From Pilatotrama ljubarskyi (taxonomy: Eukaryota; Basidiomycota; Agaricomycetes; Polyporales; Polyporaceae): 64,000 nt of DNA. Below are positions 1 to 11,839 of this stretch, piece by piece. Under the pieces are notes generated by a model that worked only from the letters and a program-made list of their open reading frames with translations, had not been told where the DNA came from and searched no databases. The stretch lies in assembly GCA_022385805.1 (NCBI GenBank), contig MU277676.1:419780-483779 (forward strand), read 5' to 3'. Every line of letters begins with the position of its first letter. Within the stretch, counting starts at the first letter, position 1. Both the position numbers and the translations under genes were made by a program.

Positions 1-634
1 GAGCCAGCATCCTCCACCGTAGGTCATACATACGGCGCGCTTGGGAGGAACGCGATGCATGAGGTGAAGTCACAGGGGCGCAGGACCGCAGGAGAACAAA
101 GCCCATCAGGGACAGACTTCGGCGGCGGTGCGCGAGTCTGTCTATTCCTACCTACGCGTGGGGGAACCGAAGTTGATGTCTTGATTGCAGCGGCCTACAG
201 CGGCTTACTTCCACTCGTACCTTCTGGGAACGTCCGGTGCTCTTCGGACGTCTTTACAGGTAGAGGATAGTCTGGGGTGATGCTCTACTCTGAGAGGTAC
301 GAGTCATACACAATACTTGGCGAGTCCCGGTCCTGGTGAAGCGTACATACTTACGAGTTCTTAGGTCAACCGGGTCGTGCATGCAACGGTGGCAACGGCC
401 AGTGTCTCTGTCGTCCGCTGTACCCGGACTTTCTTGCATCAATGGATATGAAATTCTAACTTGTGGCTATCCGGCGGAAGACACTTATCAAACCTCCCCG
501 CTCGCCAGTGCGGCGAGTTTCAGTTCGTCAGCCGAGCCACAGAAGCCCGAATGAATGCGTTGCAGTCCCGGTCGTCCTTAAAAGAGGGAGCATGTTCGTG
601 GTCGGGAAGACTATCCGCTTCTCTTTCTGCCCTG
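1..634. other. Upstream non-coding stretch
   Basis: I see no convincing gene here. Short open frames on both strands overlap each other, carry no recognisable motif and have no splice context. The last 100 bases probably hold the promoter and leader of the aspartic protease that starts at 635. Confidence 0.5.
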
Positions 635-2671
635 ATGACTTTCTCGTTCTTCCGGGGCCTTCCCCTCGCTCTTTCTTTCTTCTCTTATCTAATTGCCGTC
701 GAGGCTCAGGATGCGGGCGCAAGCTATGGCAGCCTCAACTCACCGGTCGACATCGCTTTGAAGGATATGCAGGATGGCGGGGTAGGCATGCTGCCATAGG
801 CTCTTGGTTCACGTATTCATCTACATTCTTCGGCAGTACACAGTCGATATCGTCCTGGGCGGACAGAGTGAGTACACCTTTGCACTTCGTTGCCACGCCT
901 GCAGCGCTGATGCGTCATGCACGATATATAGACTTCACCGTCATTCTGGACACCGGGTCGACCGATCTCTGGGTAGCTCCGAAGGGACGCAATATCCAGG
1001 CGACGAACACCACGGATCTCCAAACGGACAATACCTATGCTGTTGGGGATACACGAGGAAACATTGCGTTCGCCGAGATGCGTATTGGCCCATATGTCAT
1101 CCCGCATCAAGGTAACGTCTTGCAATGCTCTACCTTCTCATCCCTCTAACACTCATGCGTGTTGTATCAAGCGTTTACGAACGCCTCTCAGGTGCGACTG
1201 AAGTCAATGGCGACGACCTGTGCCACGTACTGACCCGTCGCTAAGGTATCGGACATGCCGGACGATGTCGACGGAATCATGGGGGTAGCCTTCGAGGGCT
1301 TGAGTCCTATTGCGATTAACATCAGCCGGGCTTGGGGCCTGGATGTCGCTTCAAAGCTGGGACGAGCCCCCATCACAAACCTCTTCTCCCAGGATCCCTC
1401 CGCTCCGGCTTACTTTGATCTTGAGCTCAGTCGCCTGGACCAAGACGGCACCGCGCAGAACGGACATTTCTTCATCGGTCAGCACAAGCCAGGGGCAGAG
1501 GCAGTGGCCGAGGCTCCGAAGCTGCAGCGCATTGACCCGGGACACTGGACAGTCGTCATGGACGGCGCGAAGATCAACGGCCAGCCTTTCAGCTTCAACA
1601 AGTCTAGCGTCGATGGTGTCCCTGACGGAAAGGTCGCCGCTGTCTTCGACTCGGGGTTCACCTACTCGCAGTTCCCCAAGGCCCTCATCGATGCCATTTA
1701 CGGTTCCATTCCCGGCGCAGTCCCTTACAGCGGCCTTATTCCTGGTATGGATAACGGGGCTGGCAACAACTGGATTGTCCCCTGTAACGCAAGCGCGAAT
1801 ATCTCATTTATCTTTGCGTACGTGTGATTCGTGTTTGTTCTATTTTCGTTCACGCCTAACGAATCGGGACTAGCGGACAAGAGTTCCCTGTGCATCCTCG
1901 CGACCTCATCTTGTTCAACAGCACGATCGAGCTCGAGAAGATTGATGGCGTTAGCATCCTTGCCAACACCACCGTGTGCACTAACCGATTCTTCGAGGGC
2001 GAACCGATCGGTTCTTATGATATACTGCTGGGCATGGGCTTCCTCCGCAACGTTTACGCTTCGTACGTGCATTCTTCGCTCCAGACTGTCCATCTATTGA
2101 CGCTTTCTTATCCAGGTTCCAGTATGGCGATTACGAGTTCCCTGGCACCAACAGCACTGGCCAATTGCCCTATGTGCAGCTGCTATCCGTGACCGAACCG
2201 AACGCGGCCTGGGCGGAATTCACCGCCTTCTCGGCAGGCCAGCTTGCATCCGGCCCTCCCGCCATCGATCCAGCGGTCTTCGTCAAGCTACTTATAGACT
2301 ACAACAGCACTCACTCGACATCGACTGGCGCCGCCTCTGCCGCTACCACCGCCTCCACTGCCTCCACTCCGAGCTCGAGCGCTGGGGCCACTCCCGGTCA
2401 GCTTGACGCTGCGATCGACTCGGACCTGGCGGTCAGCGGAGCGGCTTCTGACGACGGGTCATCGAAGGACTCTGACTCCAGCAAGTACGGCCCCATTGCC
2501 CTTGGCTTGCTGGGCGCGAACGTCGCAGTGGGGCTTGCGGTACTCGGTCTAACGCTCGCGTTGTGCATACGGGGGTCGAAGGAACGGCGCGAGGCTCGGT
2601 ATAAGCCTCTCCGCCTGCCGAAGGAGGACATGCCGGTCGACCCGGAGAGGGGGCCGTTGTATAGCGATTGA
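635..2671 (+). CDS. Membrane-anchored secreted aspartic protease (pepsin family A1)
   Basis: Secreted acid endopeptidase. The spliced reading gives seven exons (635-781, 837-867, 932-1111, 1172-1191, 1246-1817, 1874-2062, 2116-2671) and 564 residues. The start gives a clear signal peptide (MTFSFFRGLPLALSFFSYLI, cleavage near VEA-QD). The first catalytic motif is LDTGSTDLWVA with Asp about residue 66, preceded by YTVDIVLGGQNF. The second is VFDSGFTYSQFP near base 1650. The C-terminus has a Ser/Thr/Ala-rich linker (2310-2470), a transmembrane helix (about 2490-2565) and a basic cytosolic tail, so the enzyme is probably anchored in the plasma membrane with its catalytic domain outside. Pepsin-like fungal proteases with a C-terminal anchor are known. 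The specific substrate cannot be read from sequence. A decayed copy of the 3' exon lies 0.6 kb downstream. Exon borders are my reading of consensus splice sites. Confidence 0.9.
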
Positions 2672-3240
2672 GCTGGGTGCTAAACCTGATCGTGCACTTG
2701 CGCGTACTTGTAATTCGTCCATCGTGGGGCTGCCGCTTTCCGTCCGCTGACGTATCGACACACTCTTGCATTCCTCATGGACTTCCTGTATCTTCAATGC
2801 CTTGCTGTATTGTCCTTCATATCTATCAGTCCTTTGCTAATATCATGTGTTCGCCTACTACTTCCTGGCTAGCCCTGTGCACAAACCTCGCCTGCGGAGC
2901 CTCCTCGTCGTCTCCTCGTCATAGCGTGTCGCTTTTTCAGCGCCGTTCACATGCCGAATGTCGCCCTAAGCGCCCGACTCTGCTTGGACTACAACCATGA
3001 CCATGTCTCAAGGTCCACTATCCATGATCTCACTCAGATGTGCTTGACCTCGAGATCTGTGTGCGCGCGCAAGCCATCAACGTACAAGGCTAGCTATATT
3101 CGATGTCTAGTGCAAGAACACTGAGCACGTCGTTCCGCCGCGTACTGTGGCATTCAGCTGAGTCAAGCGGCCATATCGGTTAGTGACACGGATGCCAGTA
3201 CTCCTGCGGTGTGTTTGAAGGCGTAACGTTACTCAAACTA
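2672..3240. other. 3' flank of the aspartic protease
   Basis: This holds the 3' untranslated region and spacer between the intact protease and its decayed copy. I see no gene. The TG-rich stretch around 3060-3070 is low complexity. Confidence 0.5.
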
Positions 3241-3814
3241 TCAAACAGAGCCCCACTCTGTACCATAGCATACGCCGTACCCGATGTAACCGAGAATGCT
3301 AGTGGCCACGCTGCCTTCTCAGCGAATCAATTTGCGTCAAGCCCTCCTTCAATGGGCCCTGTAGCCTTCCTGAAGACTGAAGTTACTCGTCGCCTTGGAC
3401 TACACGCACTCGGACAACTCAGAGGCTTTCAGAGGACAGTACAGATGATACTACGATCACGAGCGTCAGCCCCATCGCAACCGTGACCATGCTTGCCAGT
3501 GGCAGCGCCAGCACTGATACCTCCGCTGGTCCCGAAAGCGAGGTAGATGCAACTGACAACCTCACATCAGCGGCGGCGCGGCTGCTTCGGAGGATGAGTC
3601 CTCGAAAGACTCCGACTCCGTCAAGTACGGCCCCATCGCCCTTGGCTTGCTGGGCGCGAACGTCGCGAACGGGATTGCGGCACTCGGGCTCATTCTCGCG
3701 TCGTGTATACGAGGCTCGAGGGAGAAGCGGGAAGCTCGGTACAAGCCTCTCAGCTTCAAGCCTCAGGAGCATATGAAGGTCAACCCCGAGAGGGCAGCGC
3801 AGTACGGCGACTGA
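3241..3814 (+). pseudogene. Decayed tandem copy of the aspartic protease 3' end
   Basis: The last 200 bases translate to a tail almost matching the upstream protease: SKDSDSVKYGPIALGLLGA here against SKDSDSSKYGPIALGLLGA there. The TM helix, the RGSREKREARYKPL basic tail and a closing ERAAQYGD correspond too. Further 5', around 3260-3390, a segment with VTENASGHAAFSANQFASSPP parallels the parent VTEPNAAWAEFTAFSAGQLA. The parts lie in different frames and no catalytic DTG/DSG region is present, so this is a truncated, frameshifted relic of a tandem duplication. The C-terminal anchor is better preserved than the rest. It has no intact start, and whether it is transcribed is unknown. Confidence 0.85.
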
Positions 3815-5440
3815 GACAGCGTTGCCTTCATGCCTCCCACCTTGACCGCTTTCATCCTCATTGCTTCACTCCGTACTTGATGTAATTTTATCTGTTTTCT
3901 GTGTCAACGCTTCATGAGTAGCAGTACAAGTTTGCTTGGCAGAACTTGCGGCCATCGGACTACTCAGTAGGTGAAAATACGCGTATGTTAACCTGCGCTC
4001 CTTGAAGTTTGGCAGCTTTACCTCCAACTTCCTTCGTGTCTATCAAACATCCACCCGACTCTAGCAGCTCCTGCTGGCCCACCCATAACACTAAGTATAG
4101 CTAGTGACAGGCGAGAGCCTCAGTGAGACTGAGCGCAAACCGCGAGCATCCCTGCATTCACTTCGGCGATCTCGGATCGACCACCCGGACCATGAACTCC
4201 CCACGCGATCTCCGAGAGGCTCCTCCTCACATGCTTGCACTCGACCTCATCCTACCTCTACAATCCACATCCACGCAAAGCAAACGACTCCGCCAGACTT
4301 TTGGAATCGTGCTGGCGTGTAAATGACTGGCTCCAGTGATAGTGAAGACGTGCGACAGCGACGACGTGCAGTCCCGGTAACTTACTCCCTTGCCCACCTC
4401 TGACGCATCAAGTACCAGAGCAAGCGCTAGCCTGTAGGTCCATTGCGGCTGTATAATCCAAGACAGCCACCTCTCAGAGTCATGGCATCGCGGTGAGTGT
4501 CGTCGGGCGTCATAAAAAATGACCTGTCTCGTACAGTGGTGCGTGAGTCTTGCGTACGATCGCCAGTGAGCCTGTCTCATCCACGCTGCAAGTACTTGCA
4601 TGAAGTGCAGAAGTCACCAGACCGGCTGTCTCCATTTTTACGGTGGCCTTTTCTAGGATCCCGCAACGTTCGAACGCTGGTGAACTAGGCACAACGCGCG
4701 GCTGGACCAGCTGCCTACGATGGAGGACGTTCCGGAACGCCTTGATGCACGCAGCTCAGTTGAGATCCCGGCATCGCGATGGACTGGGTCGGGTAAGTTT
4801 CGTTGGTCATCGTGGTAGAGAATGGACCAGCTAGCGAGTGAATCGAAACGTACAGAAGACACCGTGGAATGTTGATCGTCGTTCTGCAATGTGAGACATT
4901 CATCCTCTTCCCTAGTGGCATCCTTCCAGTCCACAGCGTCGAGGACGGAATAAGCGTGCCTCTGGATGCGCGGTCATCCGAAGGTTTGTCAGAGGAGCTC
5001 AGCTTTAGACAGATTGATCACGACTGGTCCGGGTTAATAGTATATTGCAGGACGCCTCACCATCATGGGGAAAGCCACGCCTTTTGGATATTCATCCTTG
5101 CAACTCTTGACAGACAACTCTTGACGGAAGCAACCAGATCAGCCGCGAGAGCTATGAGACATAGTCATGCCGCCGGTATGCTCGGGATCCCAAGGCAAAT
5201 AACCAAGCATGCTTTCGCGGTTCCAGGCTTTCGGCTGCCAATGAATTGGTTCGGAGATGTCTCACTCCCAATCGTCATATGCTTCGCTGAATGTTTAGGC
5301 CTCTCCCCATCCTCTTCCGCTCTCCGTGACGTATGCAACTTGCAATGCAAGGAGTGTCGCAGAGCGTATGGTCTCGGTGAACCGGGCTTCGAAGTCTTTG
5401 GGGACTTGAACCACCAGTTGCGGCCCTTGCTGGTGTACAT
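3815..5440. other. Intergenic region, no supported gene
   Basis: No frame here shows a known domain or a consistent set of splice sites. An open frame of 229 codons at 4869-5558 runs through the TATA box and leader of the next gene and is probably accidental. Confidence 0.5.
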
Positions 5441-5441
5441 G

Positions 5442-5449
5442 TATAAATA
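5442..5449 (+). promoter_or_regulatory. TATA box of the ferritin-like gene
   Basis: A TATAAATA motif stands 114 bp before the start codon at 5563, followed by a pyrimidine-rich leader with CTTCCTTCACTTGACACA just before ATG. Spacing and leader composition are typical of well-expressed basidiomycete genes. Assignment is by position only. Confidence 0.6.
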
Positions 5450-5562
5450 CAGGGAACTTCCTGCTGAAGTCTGCATCGTTCAAGTCCCTCGAACGGTTCT
5501 TCCAGCCCGCACGCGCCCACCCTCCTTTGCGAGACCTCCTTTCGCTTCCTTCACTTGACACA

Positions 5563-6646
5563 ATGTTCCGCAAGGCCATTCTTCTCGCACTCGTCGGCGC
5601 GGTCGCCACGCTTGGTCAGAGCCTCTCTGACTGGGATGGTCCGTACCTTCACCTCCCGCCCTGCACGTCACGACGCTGACTTACTCTCTTGCAGACACGA
5701 GCCTCTCCCAGTACCTGCTCACCATCCAGCAGGTCGAGAACGCGTTCCTCACCCAGGGCTTGGACCAGTTCGCGGACAGCGACTTCGCGGACGCCGGCTA
5801 CCCCGCCTGGGTCCGCAACCGCTTCACGCAGATCGCGGCGCACGAGGACGCGCACGTCGCCGAGCTCACCAATACGCTCGGTGACGCCGCCCCCGCGCCC
5901 TGCACCTACAACTTGTGAGTGCCGCGACCTCTCCTTCCGTGCCGCGACCTCCCAGGACTGACGTCTGCGCAGCCCCATCACCGATGTCGACTCCTTCATC
6001 GACATCGCCCAGCGCATCGCCACCGTCGAGGCGTCCGCGGGCCTCGGCGCCGTCGGCTTCATCAACGGCACGGGCCTGAAGATCGCGACCGCCGCGGCCG
6101 CGGCGACCGAGTCGCGCCAGGCGAGCTGGATCACCTCCGCCGTGCAGAAGCGCCAGCCCTGGAACGGCGCCTGGGAGACGCCCCTCTCCCCCAACGAGGC
6201 CTACTCGCTCCTCAGTACGTCCTTCGCTCGAGGCTCGTCAGCTTTCCCATGAGACTCATCACGGTGCTCTGCCCATAGCTTCCTACATCGGCGACTGCCC
6301 CGACACCAACCCCGACCTGCCGTTCAAGACCTGGCCCGCGCTCACCGTCTACCCCGGCTACCCGACCGCGGACGGCACCGTCTACGTCTCGCTGACGCTC
6401 AAGGCCGCCGCCTCGACCTTCTACCTCGCGTGGCTCGACGGCCTCACCGTGCGCTACTCGCAGATCACGAGCGGGCAGGCGACGGTGCCCGAGGGCCTCG
6501 ACGGCACCGTGTACGTCGCGGTCGTGTCGAGCCAGGACCCGCCGAGCACGAACAACCTCGTGAGCGGCTTCGCGATCGTTCAGTTCCCGTTCGACTCGTG
6601 GACCTCGGAGAGCATCCCGCTCCCCAAGGTCGCGAAGGACGCGTAA
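5563..6646 (+). CDS. Secreted ferritin-like domain protein (Rds1-type)
   Basis: Four exons (5563-5638, 5695-5914, 5973-6214, 6279-6646) splice to 301 residues with no conflict of phase. The N-terminus (MFRKAILLALVGAVATLGQ) is a signal peptide. Residues about 28-170 form a four-helix ferritin-like domain: it opens with TSLSQYLLTIQQVENAFLTQ, continues with ITQIAAHEDAHVAELTNTLG-like helices (here FTQIAAHEDAHVAEL) and the helix IDIAQRIATVEASAGLGAVG. Conserved Glu and His (VENAF, AAHEDAH) match the metal-ligand pattern of the fold. The C-terminal third is beta-rich. Related fungal proteins are annotated as Rds1, named for nutrient-stress induction in fission yeast. Their reaction is not established, so I call the fold and not an enzyme. 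It is probably secreted or in the cell wall. The upstream TATA box and strong leader suggest high expression. Confidence 0.88.
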
Positions 6647-6649
6647 ATC

Positions 6650-7428
6650 GACCGTCGGCGCGCTGCGTGGGACTCTGAGACAACGGCATTGACAATCCGC
6701 CTTCGGCATCCTTTCTTTTGGGTCTTTTTCGTTGTTCTAGCTACTGCGTTCGTACGGTCATGGCCTCCATACCCTGCTGACAGACGTAGATGTCGCTCTT
6801 TTGCTTTTGTACGGCTCGTACCTGAATAAACTTCGTTTGTTTGCACCGTCAACCATCTTTGTCGAGGAGCTTAATGACACATGGTGCATGATGTCTCGGT
6901 ACCGTCCGAATACCATTGAGATGTCTCGACTTCGACGGTGTGCGAGCAAGAGTGGCAGGTTTATAGTTCTTGCTTTTGGTATTGAAGATGCGTCGCATCA
7001 GCAGTGACTACTTGTCCTCACGGGCGTGGGAGAGCGGGGCTTCGAGAGGGTGACATAGGGGTAGGTCGTGCTGTCCCCTGGCTGCTGTGAGCGAAAGGGC
7101 TAACATCGCTGATGGCGGGCAGGAGAGAGAGAGAGAGAAGAAAGGGGAGGGGAAGGACGGGAAGGGCGGGGAGAACGGAGAAGCCGAGTTACCAGACGGC
7201 ACTCAGCACGGCTAGCGGTCGAGCGGTCCGGAAGAGTACGCCACCAGTGAGGGAGAAGAACAAATAAATCACGAACGCATCGTGTAGGAAGGATTGGTAT
7301 GATACACGGGATTGTTCATATCAAAGAAACGACGGCATACAGCTACAACGAGGCACCGAACACTATCCTACACAAGTCCGTTCCAGGAGCAGAAGAGTCT
7401 ATCAGAGCGACGACGAAACTACCGGAGC
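6650..7428. other. Spacer between convergent genes
   Basis: This contains the 3' ends of two convergent genes. A purine-rich low-complexity tract (GAGAGA then GGGGAAGG repeats) covers about 7118-7185. No gene is supported. Confidence 0.6.
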
Positions 7429-10206
7429 TTAGACGACGTTGTACGCCTCGCTGCGCCACTCCTCGCCCTTTCGCGCAGCCTCGACGCGCTCCTGGGTGCG
7501 GTTCACCCATCCGGCGGGGTGTCCAGCGCCAGGGAGGAGCTCCTCGCCTGGTTGGGTGACGACCTTGAACTGCGCGCCGCGCTCCTCCTTCTTCGCCTTC
7601 GCCTTCTCAGCCTCCTGCTTGCGCGCCTGGAGCTGCTGCTTGAGCACATCGCGGCGGCTCTTGTCCTCAGATGCCTTCGCCTGCGCCATCTGGTCGCGCA
7701 CGGCGACGAGCTGTCCGTCGACGTACTCCAGCGCGGTGCGGATGGCCTGGCCGATCGCCTTCTGGAGCTGCTTCTTTACGAGACCCGTCGCGAGCGGGCT
7801 GAGCATCTTGTAGAGCGTGTCGTGCTTCGAGTCGCGGATCGAGAACTTCAGCGTATGGATGTTCGTGTTGACGTCCTTGACCTTGAACACGGACGAGCGG
7901 TCCTTGTCCGCCGACACGAGGTGCACGGTGACGGTAAGGCCGGAGCCGCCAAGGAGGACGTCCGCGAGACCCGAGTCCTGGAGCTTGGGCGTGCCAGTCT
8001 TCTTGTTGAACCAGAACGCCACGTCGCGCATGTCGGCCTGGATCTGGCCGAGCGTGAGCGTGAACTCGTGGTGGAACTCATCCCTGCGCGTCATGGTCAG
8101 CATCTACTTGAGGACGTATGAAGGTGAGACGACATACTTAATGTTCTTGTACGCGCTAAGCTTGGCGAAGTTGCGCGCCTCCATCGAGATGAGGTTGGGG
8201 AAGAGGTTCTTGCCCGAGAGCGCGAGATTCTCGATGACGAGGTCGACGGCCTCGTCGGTGTACTCAATGCGCGGGATGGGCACGTAGCCGACCTGATCGA
8301 TGAACCCGGGGATGATTTGCTGGCGGATGTCCGCCCAGAGTTCGGGCTTGAACTTCAAGTTGCCGTCGCCGTCAAAGAACAAGTCCTTCGCCAGCTGCGC
8401 GAAGTTGTTGCCAATCCTGTGAGACAACGTCAGCACTTACTAGCCCAGCCCTCGGGGAAGCGGGTGTACGTACTGCTTGTTGAGCGGATCGTCCGCAATC
8501 GCGCCGAACCACGCCTGCACGCTGCCGAACAGGTTGTCGAAGTGGCCCTTGTACTTGCCGTCGTAGAACTCGCGCCCGCTGTCCCGGAGCTGGTTCGCGC
8601 GCTCGTTGGCCTGGTCGTCGAGAATGTAGCCGGGCTGGAGGAGCGCCTCGCGCACGAACTCATCGACGTCGCGGAACCAGTGGCGGAGTCGCTCATCGTT
8701 CTGCGCGTCATCGTATAGCGCGCGCATCGCGTCGCCGATGGTATCGAGGCTGCGACCGTTGGCGAACCGCTCGAGGAGCGTGCGGAGCTCGCGCATGGAA
8801 GTTTGGAGGTTGGGGTCGGACGAGAGCTGCTGGTGCGAGTCCTTGCCGTGCTCGGCAATAGTGCGGCCGTGCGAAGCGTACTCTTCGAGGAAGTTGAGGA
8901 GCCACTGCATGGACTCCTTGTAGTCCTGGTGGCTCTGGCACTCGTAGATGACCTGGGCGAGCAAAAATATCAGAATCCGCGCGATGACGGATATACAGAA
9001 CATGCGCAAAACATACCTTCTTCAGACGGAACATGAATTGGTCGCGGCGCTCCTCGGGGAAGTACTCGTCGCTGAGGAAGTTCTTGATACGATCCTTATG
9101 CTCATTCGCGCGCTCCTTGTGCTCATCGGGGACGCGGCCACGGAGCGTGTCCTTGACGTCACCCCACTTTTCCTGGAGCTTGTTCTTGCGTGTCTGGACG
9201 TCGGCCTCGTCCTGAGGCGGCTCGTCGGGCGCAGCACGCGCCTTGACGTCCTCCTTCTGGCGCTGGGCCTCAGTCTGCATTGCAAGCGTGTCAGAGACAG
9301 CGTTTCGTGGAAGTTGGCGCGCATATACCCACCTGTGCCTTCTGTAGGGCCTCGTCCTTCTTGCGCTGGGCCTCAGCGAGAGCCTCATCGCCGCGCTTGA
9401 CCTCATCGCCCTTCTTGATGGCGGTGCCTGCCGCGGGGTCTTCCGACCTAGGGTGGTGGGCTACGCGGATGTCGGTACCGGGCACCTGAACCTCGGGGAC
9501 CTATCGATGACGTCAGTGGATGCGCGCCACTTCCGGGGTTTAATCAACTCACCGGAGTCTCGTCGGGGCCAACCTCGCGGCCGCCCTCCGAAATGAACTT
9601 GTGCTCGGGCGCAGGCTCGTCGATCTTGCGAAGCTCGTCCTCGCCAGGACGCGCCTTCTCGGCGACTTTCTCGGCGCCGCGCGCGAGCAGGTCGCGGCCG
9701 ATGACGCCAAAGTCAGAGAAGAGTTTACGAACTTCCGCATTGGTGAAGACGAGGGAGAGGAGGGTGCGGAGGTGCTGGACGGCGACCTGGCCATCGGACT
9801 TGGCCTTCGAGCGGTCGACAGGGACGACCTCGTTGGGGTCCTTCTTCGCGCGGTCGGCGTCGACGTCACGGGTGTGCCAGATGAAGTTCTGGAAGACCTC
9901 GTCCGCGTTCTTCTCAGCGATGATGCGGCGGAGGGTCTCGAGGATGTCGTGGGTATCGCTGACGAGCTTCTGGCCGTCGGGGGAGAGGGAGTCGGAGCCG
10001 GAGAGAGAGCTATGTGAGAGGTGGGCGATGATGGCGTCGAGCTGCTCGTTGGTGGGCAGACGGGACTCCTTGATGGCGGAGAAGATGCCGTAGAGGCGGA
10101 GCTTGCGGTCGACGTCCGTCTGGAGCTTCTGGCGGTCGATGGGCTCGGTGACGGCGTTGGCAGCGGGGCGGTCGCTGATGTCCTTGGAAGCCTGAGGGAG
10201 AGACAT
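7429..10206 (-). CDS. HAM1-like fungal protein (N- and C-terminal HAM1 domains)
   Basis: Six exons on the minus strand (10206-9553, 9500-9333, 9274-9017, 8952-8474, 8416-8138, 8083-7429) join in phase to an 830-residue protein, the usual length for this family. It begins MSLPQASKDISDRPAANAV. The N-terminal half is mostly helical and charged (for example FQNFIWHTRDVDADRAKKD and the long helix around EYFPEERRDQFMFRLKK). A lysine/glutamate-rich hinge (GDEVKRGDEALAEAQRKKDE) covers exons 2-3. The C-terminal part (DEFHHEFTLTLGQIQADMRD, then VAFWFNKKTGTPKLQDSGLA) matches the HAM1-like C-terminal domain, which is predicted to take a lipid-binding BPI/LBP-like fold. Filamentous fungal members carry both domains. 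The name comes from hyphal-anastomosis genetics, and the molecular function is not established. The final acceptor at 8084 was chosen because it keeps the frame and has a CTGAC branch site. Confidence 0.9.
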
Positions 10207-10345
10207 TATGGAGATGGGTAGCTAGTCGTAAGAGGGTAGAGTCTCTGTCGAAAGTTGGATGTCGTTAGGCGGGGTGAGAGTAGTGGTAGTGGTCGTGAGG
10301 AGAGTCGTAACGCTTTTGGAGCAGAGATGACCCGCACCCGAGCTG

Positions 10346-10352
10346 TTATATA
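10346..10352 (-). promoter_or_regulatory. TATA box of the HAM1-like gene
   Basis: TATATAA on the minus strand, 140 bp upstream of the start codon at 10206, in a GC-rich promoter. Assignment is by position. Confidence 0.5.
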
Positions 10353-10359
10353 GGGCGAG

Positions 10360-11515
10360 GAGGTGCGGTCGCGTCATAGGCTGGGATGCGGTGGATCGTC
10401 TGCAATCACACGCGTCCTCGCAGCGTGCACCACCGCAAACGTCAGTCGTTCCCCGTCACTCCACCCAACTTGCCTCTTTCGGCAACTGTCTCGACCTTTT
10501 CCTCAGCCACCGTGCCATTCTCCTCCGTCTCTTCTGTACACGCGTCGCCTCCAGGCCTTCCATGCGCGCGTATCCCAGGGCAGACCTGTCGAGGAGAAGT
10601 GTTTGGCGTGTCGTCATCGCAGGTGATGTCACCCTCTCCTCCTCCTGAGCCGCCTTCTCCTCCGCGCAGCACCCAGCAACCACAACGGCCGATCGGTACC
10701 GAGCGAAATGAAAGGTCCGCATCTCCTCCTCGATCTCACCTAGGCCGATCTCTGTCTCCCCGACTGGCCATGGGGCCAGGGGTAGGCCCGAGACATCCAC
10801 CTGCGCAGGCGCCCTGCGACTGTGAGATTCGATGTACATCATTACTGCAGTGGAGAATTATATCAGCAACGACAGATGATACGCAAGCGTCGCAGCATAC
10901 GCTGAAGTCGCGGCGGGAACGGGTGCTGTACTGTCCTGTAGAGCTCAGAGTTGTCTTGGCGAGGGCGGGAGACAACACACGTCATACCCAAATAAAGCCA
11001 AGCAGACGCGTCGCGTACTTACTCGTGCGAAGCGCCCATGACGCGTCTGTGGCGGAGGGCGCTTACTCGCTCCCGCCCATGTGCTTGAGCTTGAACGCCT
11101 CTCGACCGGAGCGCATACACTCAGCAGCTGTCTTTGTAAATAGCGCTAGCAGAGCCGACAACTATGACGCACCCGCGCCACGATTGCACCTTCGGGCCCG
11201 GGCAGATACCCTGCAGCTGACTGCCTTGCACTGCGGACACTTGCGAGAACAGCATGCTATAGTATTTACACGCCTCGGCGGAGTGCATCACACCAGCCTG
11301 TGTACTTGTGATTTTCCAGTCGCCTTCGTGTAATCCGACAGGGCCCTCCTCCAGTCACTCTTCATGCTCAACACAGACCATCCTTCATACACCAAAACTA
11401 CGATCCTCTGCTACACGTCTCCCGCTCGCGAACACCGCCTAAACATCCCATGCGAAACTCCTTATGCACCTCCACCACGGCACGCATGACCAGCAGCCAA
11501 CATGGCAGACTCTCC
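10360..11515. other. Intergenic region, no supported gene
   Basis: A long frame (10386-11333, plus) exists but has no domain, no coding-like composition and no splice logic. I see nothing else that can be supported. Confidence 0.5.
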
Positions 11516-11519
11516 GGAT

Positions 11520-11765
11520 TTACTCCCAGGTGATGTCGCCGAGGCTGCGGTAAGTGACGGTCGAGTTAACGGGAACGTACACCCCGGCACGCTTCGTGTC
11601 GTCCGCGTTCTTGAACGCAACCAGCTCCCAGCCAGAACGCGACCACGACTCGCGCTTGCCGGCGTCGACGGTGAACCAGGCGTCGGAGCCGTTCGAGTTC
11701 GTGTACTTGGACACAAAGACGTGCAGCGTCGAGCTGCTGCCGTTGACGATGATGATGCTACCCAT
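11520..11765 (-). CDS. Small conserved-looking fungal protein, 81 aa, function unknown
   Basis: Single coding exon, MGSIIIVNGSSSTLHVFVSK to SLGDITWE. The sequence alternates hydrophobic and polar residues (IIIVNGSSSTLHVFVSKY, WFTVDAGKRESW, WELVAFKN, AGVYVPVNSTVTY), which suggests a compact all-beta domain. It has no signal peptide and no cysteine. The pattern recalls small single-domain proteins common in agaricomycetes whose role is unknown to me. A textbook acceptor (CTCTTTCTAG) lies directly against the ATG. A good donor (GTACGT) at 11839 defines a likely 5'UTR intron 11766-11839 with its leader exon upstream, which fixes this start. Coding bias and the intact frame make it a likely real gene. 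Other roles, such as a lectin-like or effector-like domain, are guesses. Confidence 0.75.
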   Translation of the reverse strand: MGSIIIVNGSSSTLHVFVSKYTNSNGSDAWFTVDAGKRESWSRSGWELVAFKNADDTKRAGVYVPVNSTVTYRSLGDITWE

Positions 11766-11839
11766 CTAGAAAGAGGCAAGGCGTTGTGGATCGCGTTCGA
11801 GTCAGACAGTACAACTGTGAGATGGGGGGAGGAACGTAC
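11766..11839 (-). other. Predicted 5'UTR intron of the 81-aa gene
   Basis: Donor GTACGTTCC and acceptor TTTCTAG frame a 74-bp intron that ends immediately before the start codon. Inferred from splice consensus only. Confidence 0.55.

Noticed and set aside
4869..5558. 229-codon open frame on the plus strand
   Set aside because: It covers the TATA box and leader of the ferritin-like gene, has no domain and looks accidental.
7118..7185. Purine-rich repeat as a regulatory or CRISPR-like array
   Set aside because: Simple low-complexity GA/GGGA tract without spaced units.
7312..8121. 269-codon plus-strand frame rich in Leu and Arg
   Set aside because: Antisense shadow of the last exon of the HAM1-like gene.
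10386..11333. 315-codon open frame on the plus strand
   Set aside because: Low-information composition, no domain, no splice or promoter logic; probably chance in GC-rich DNA.
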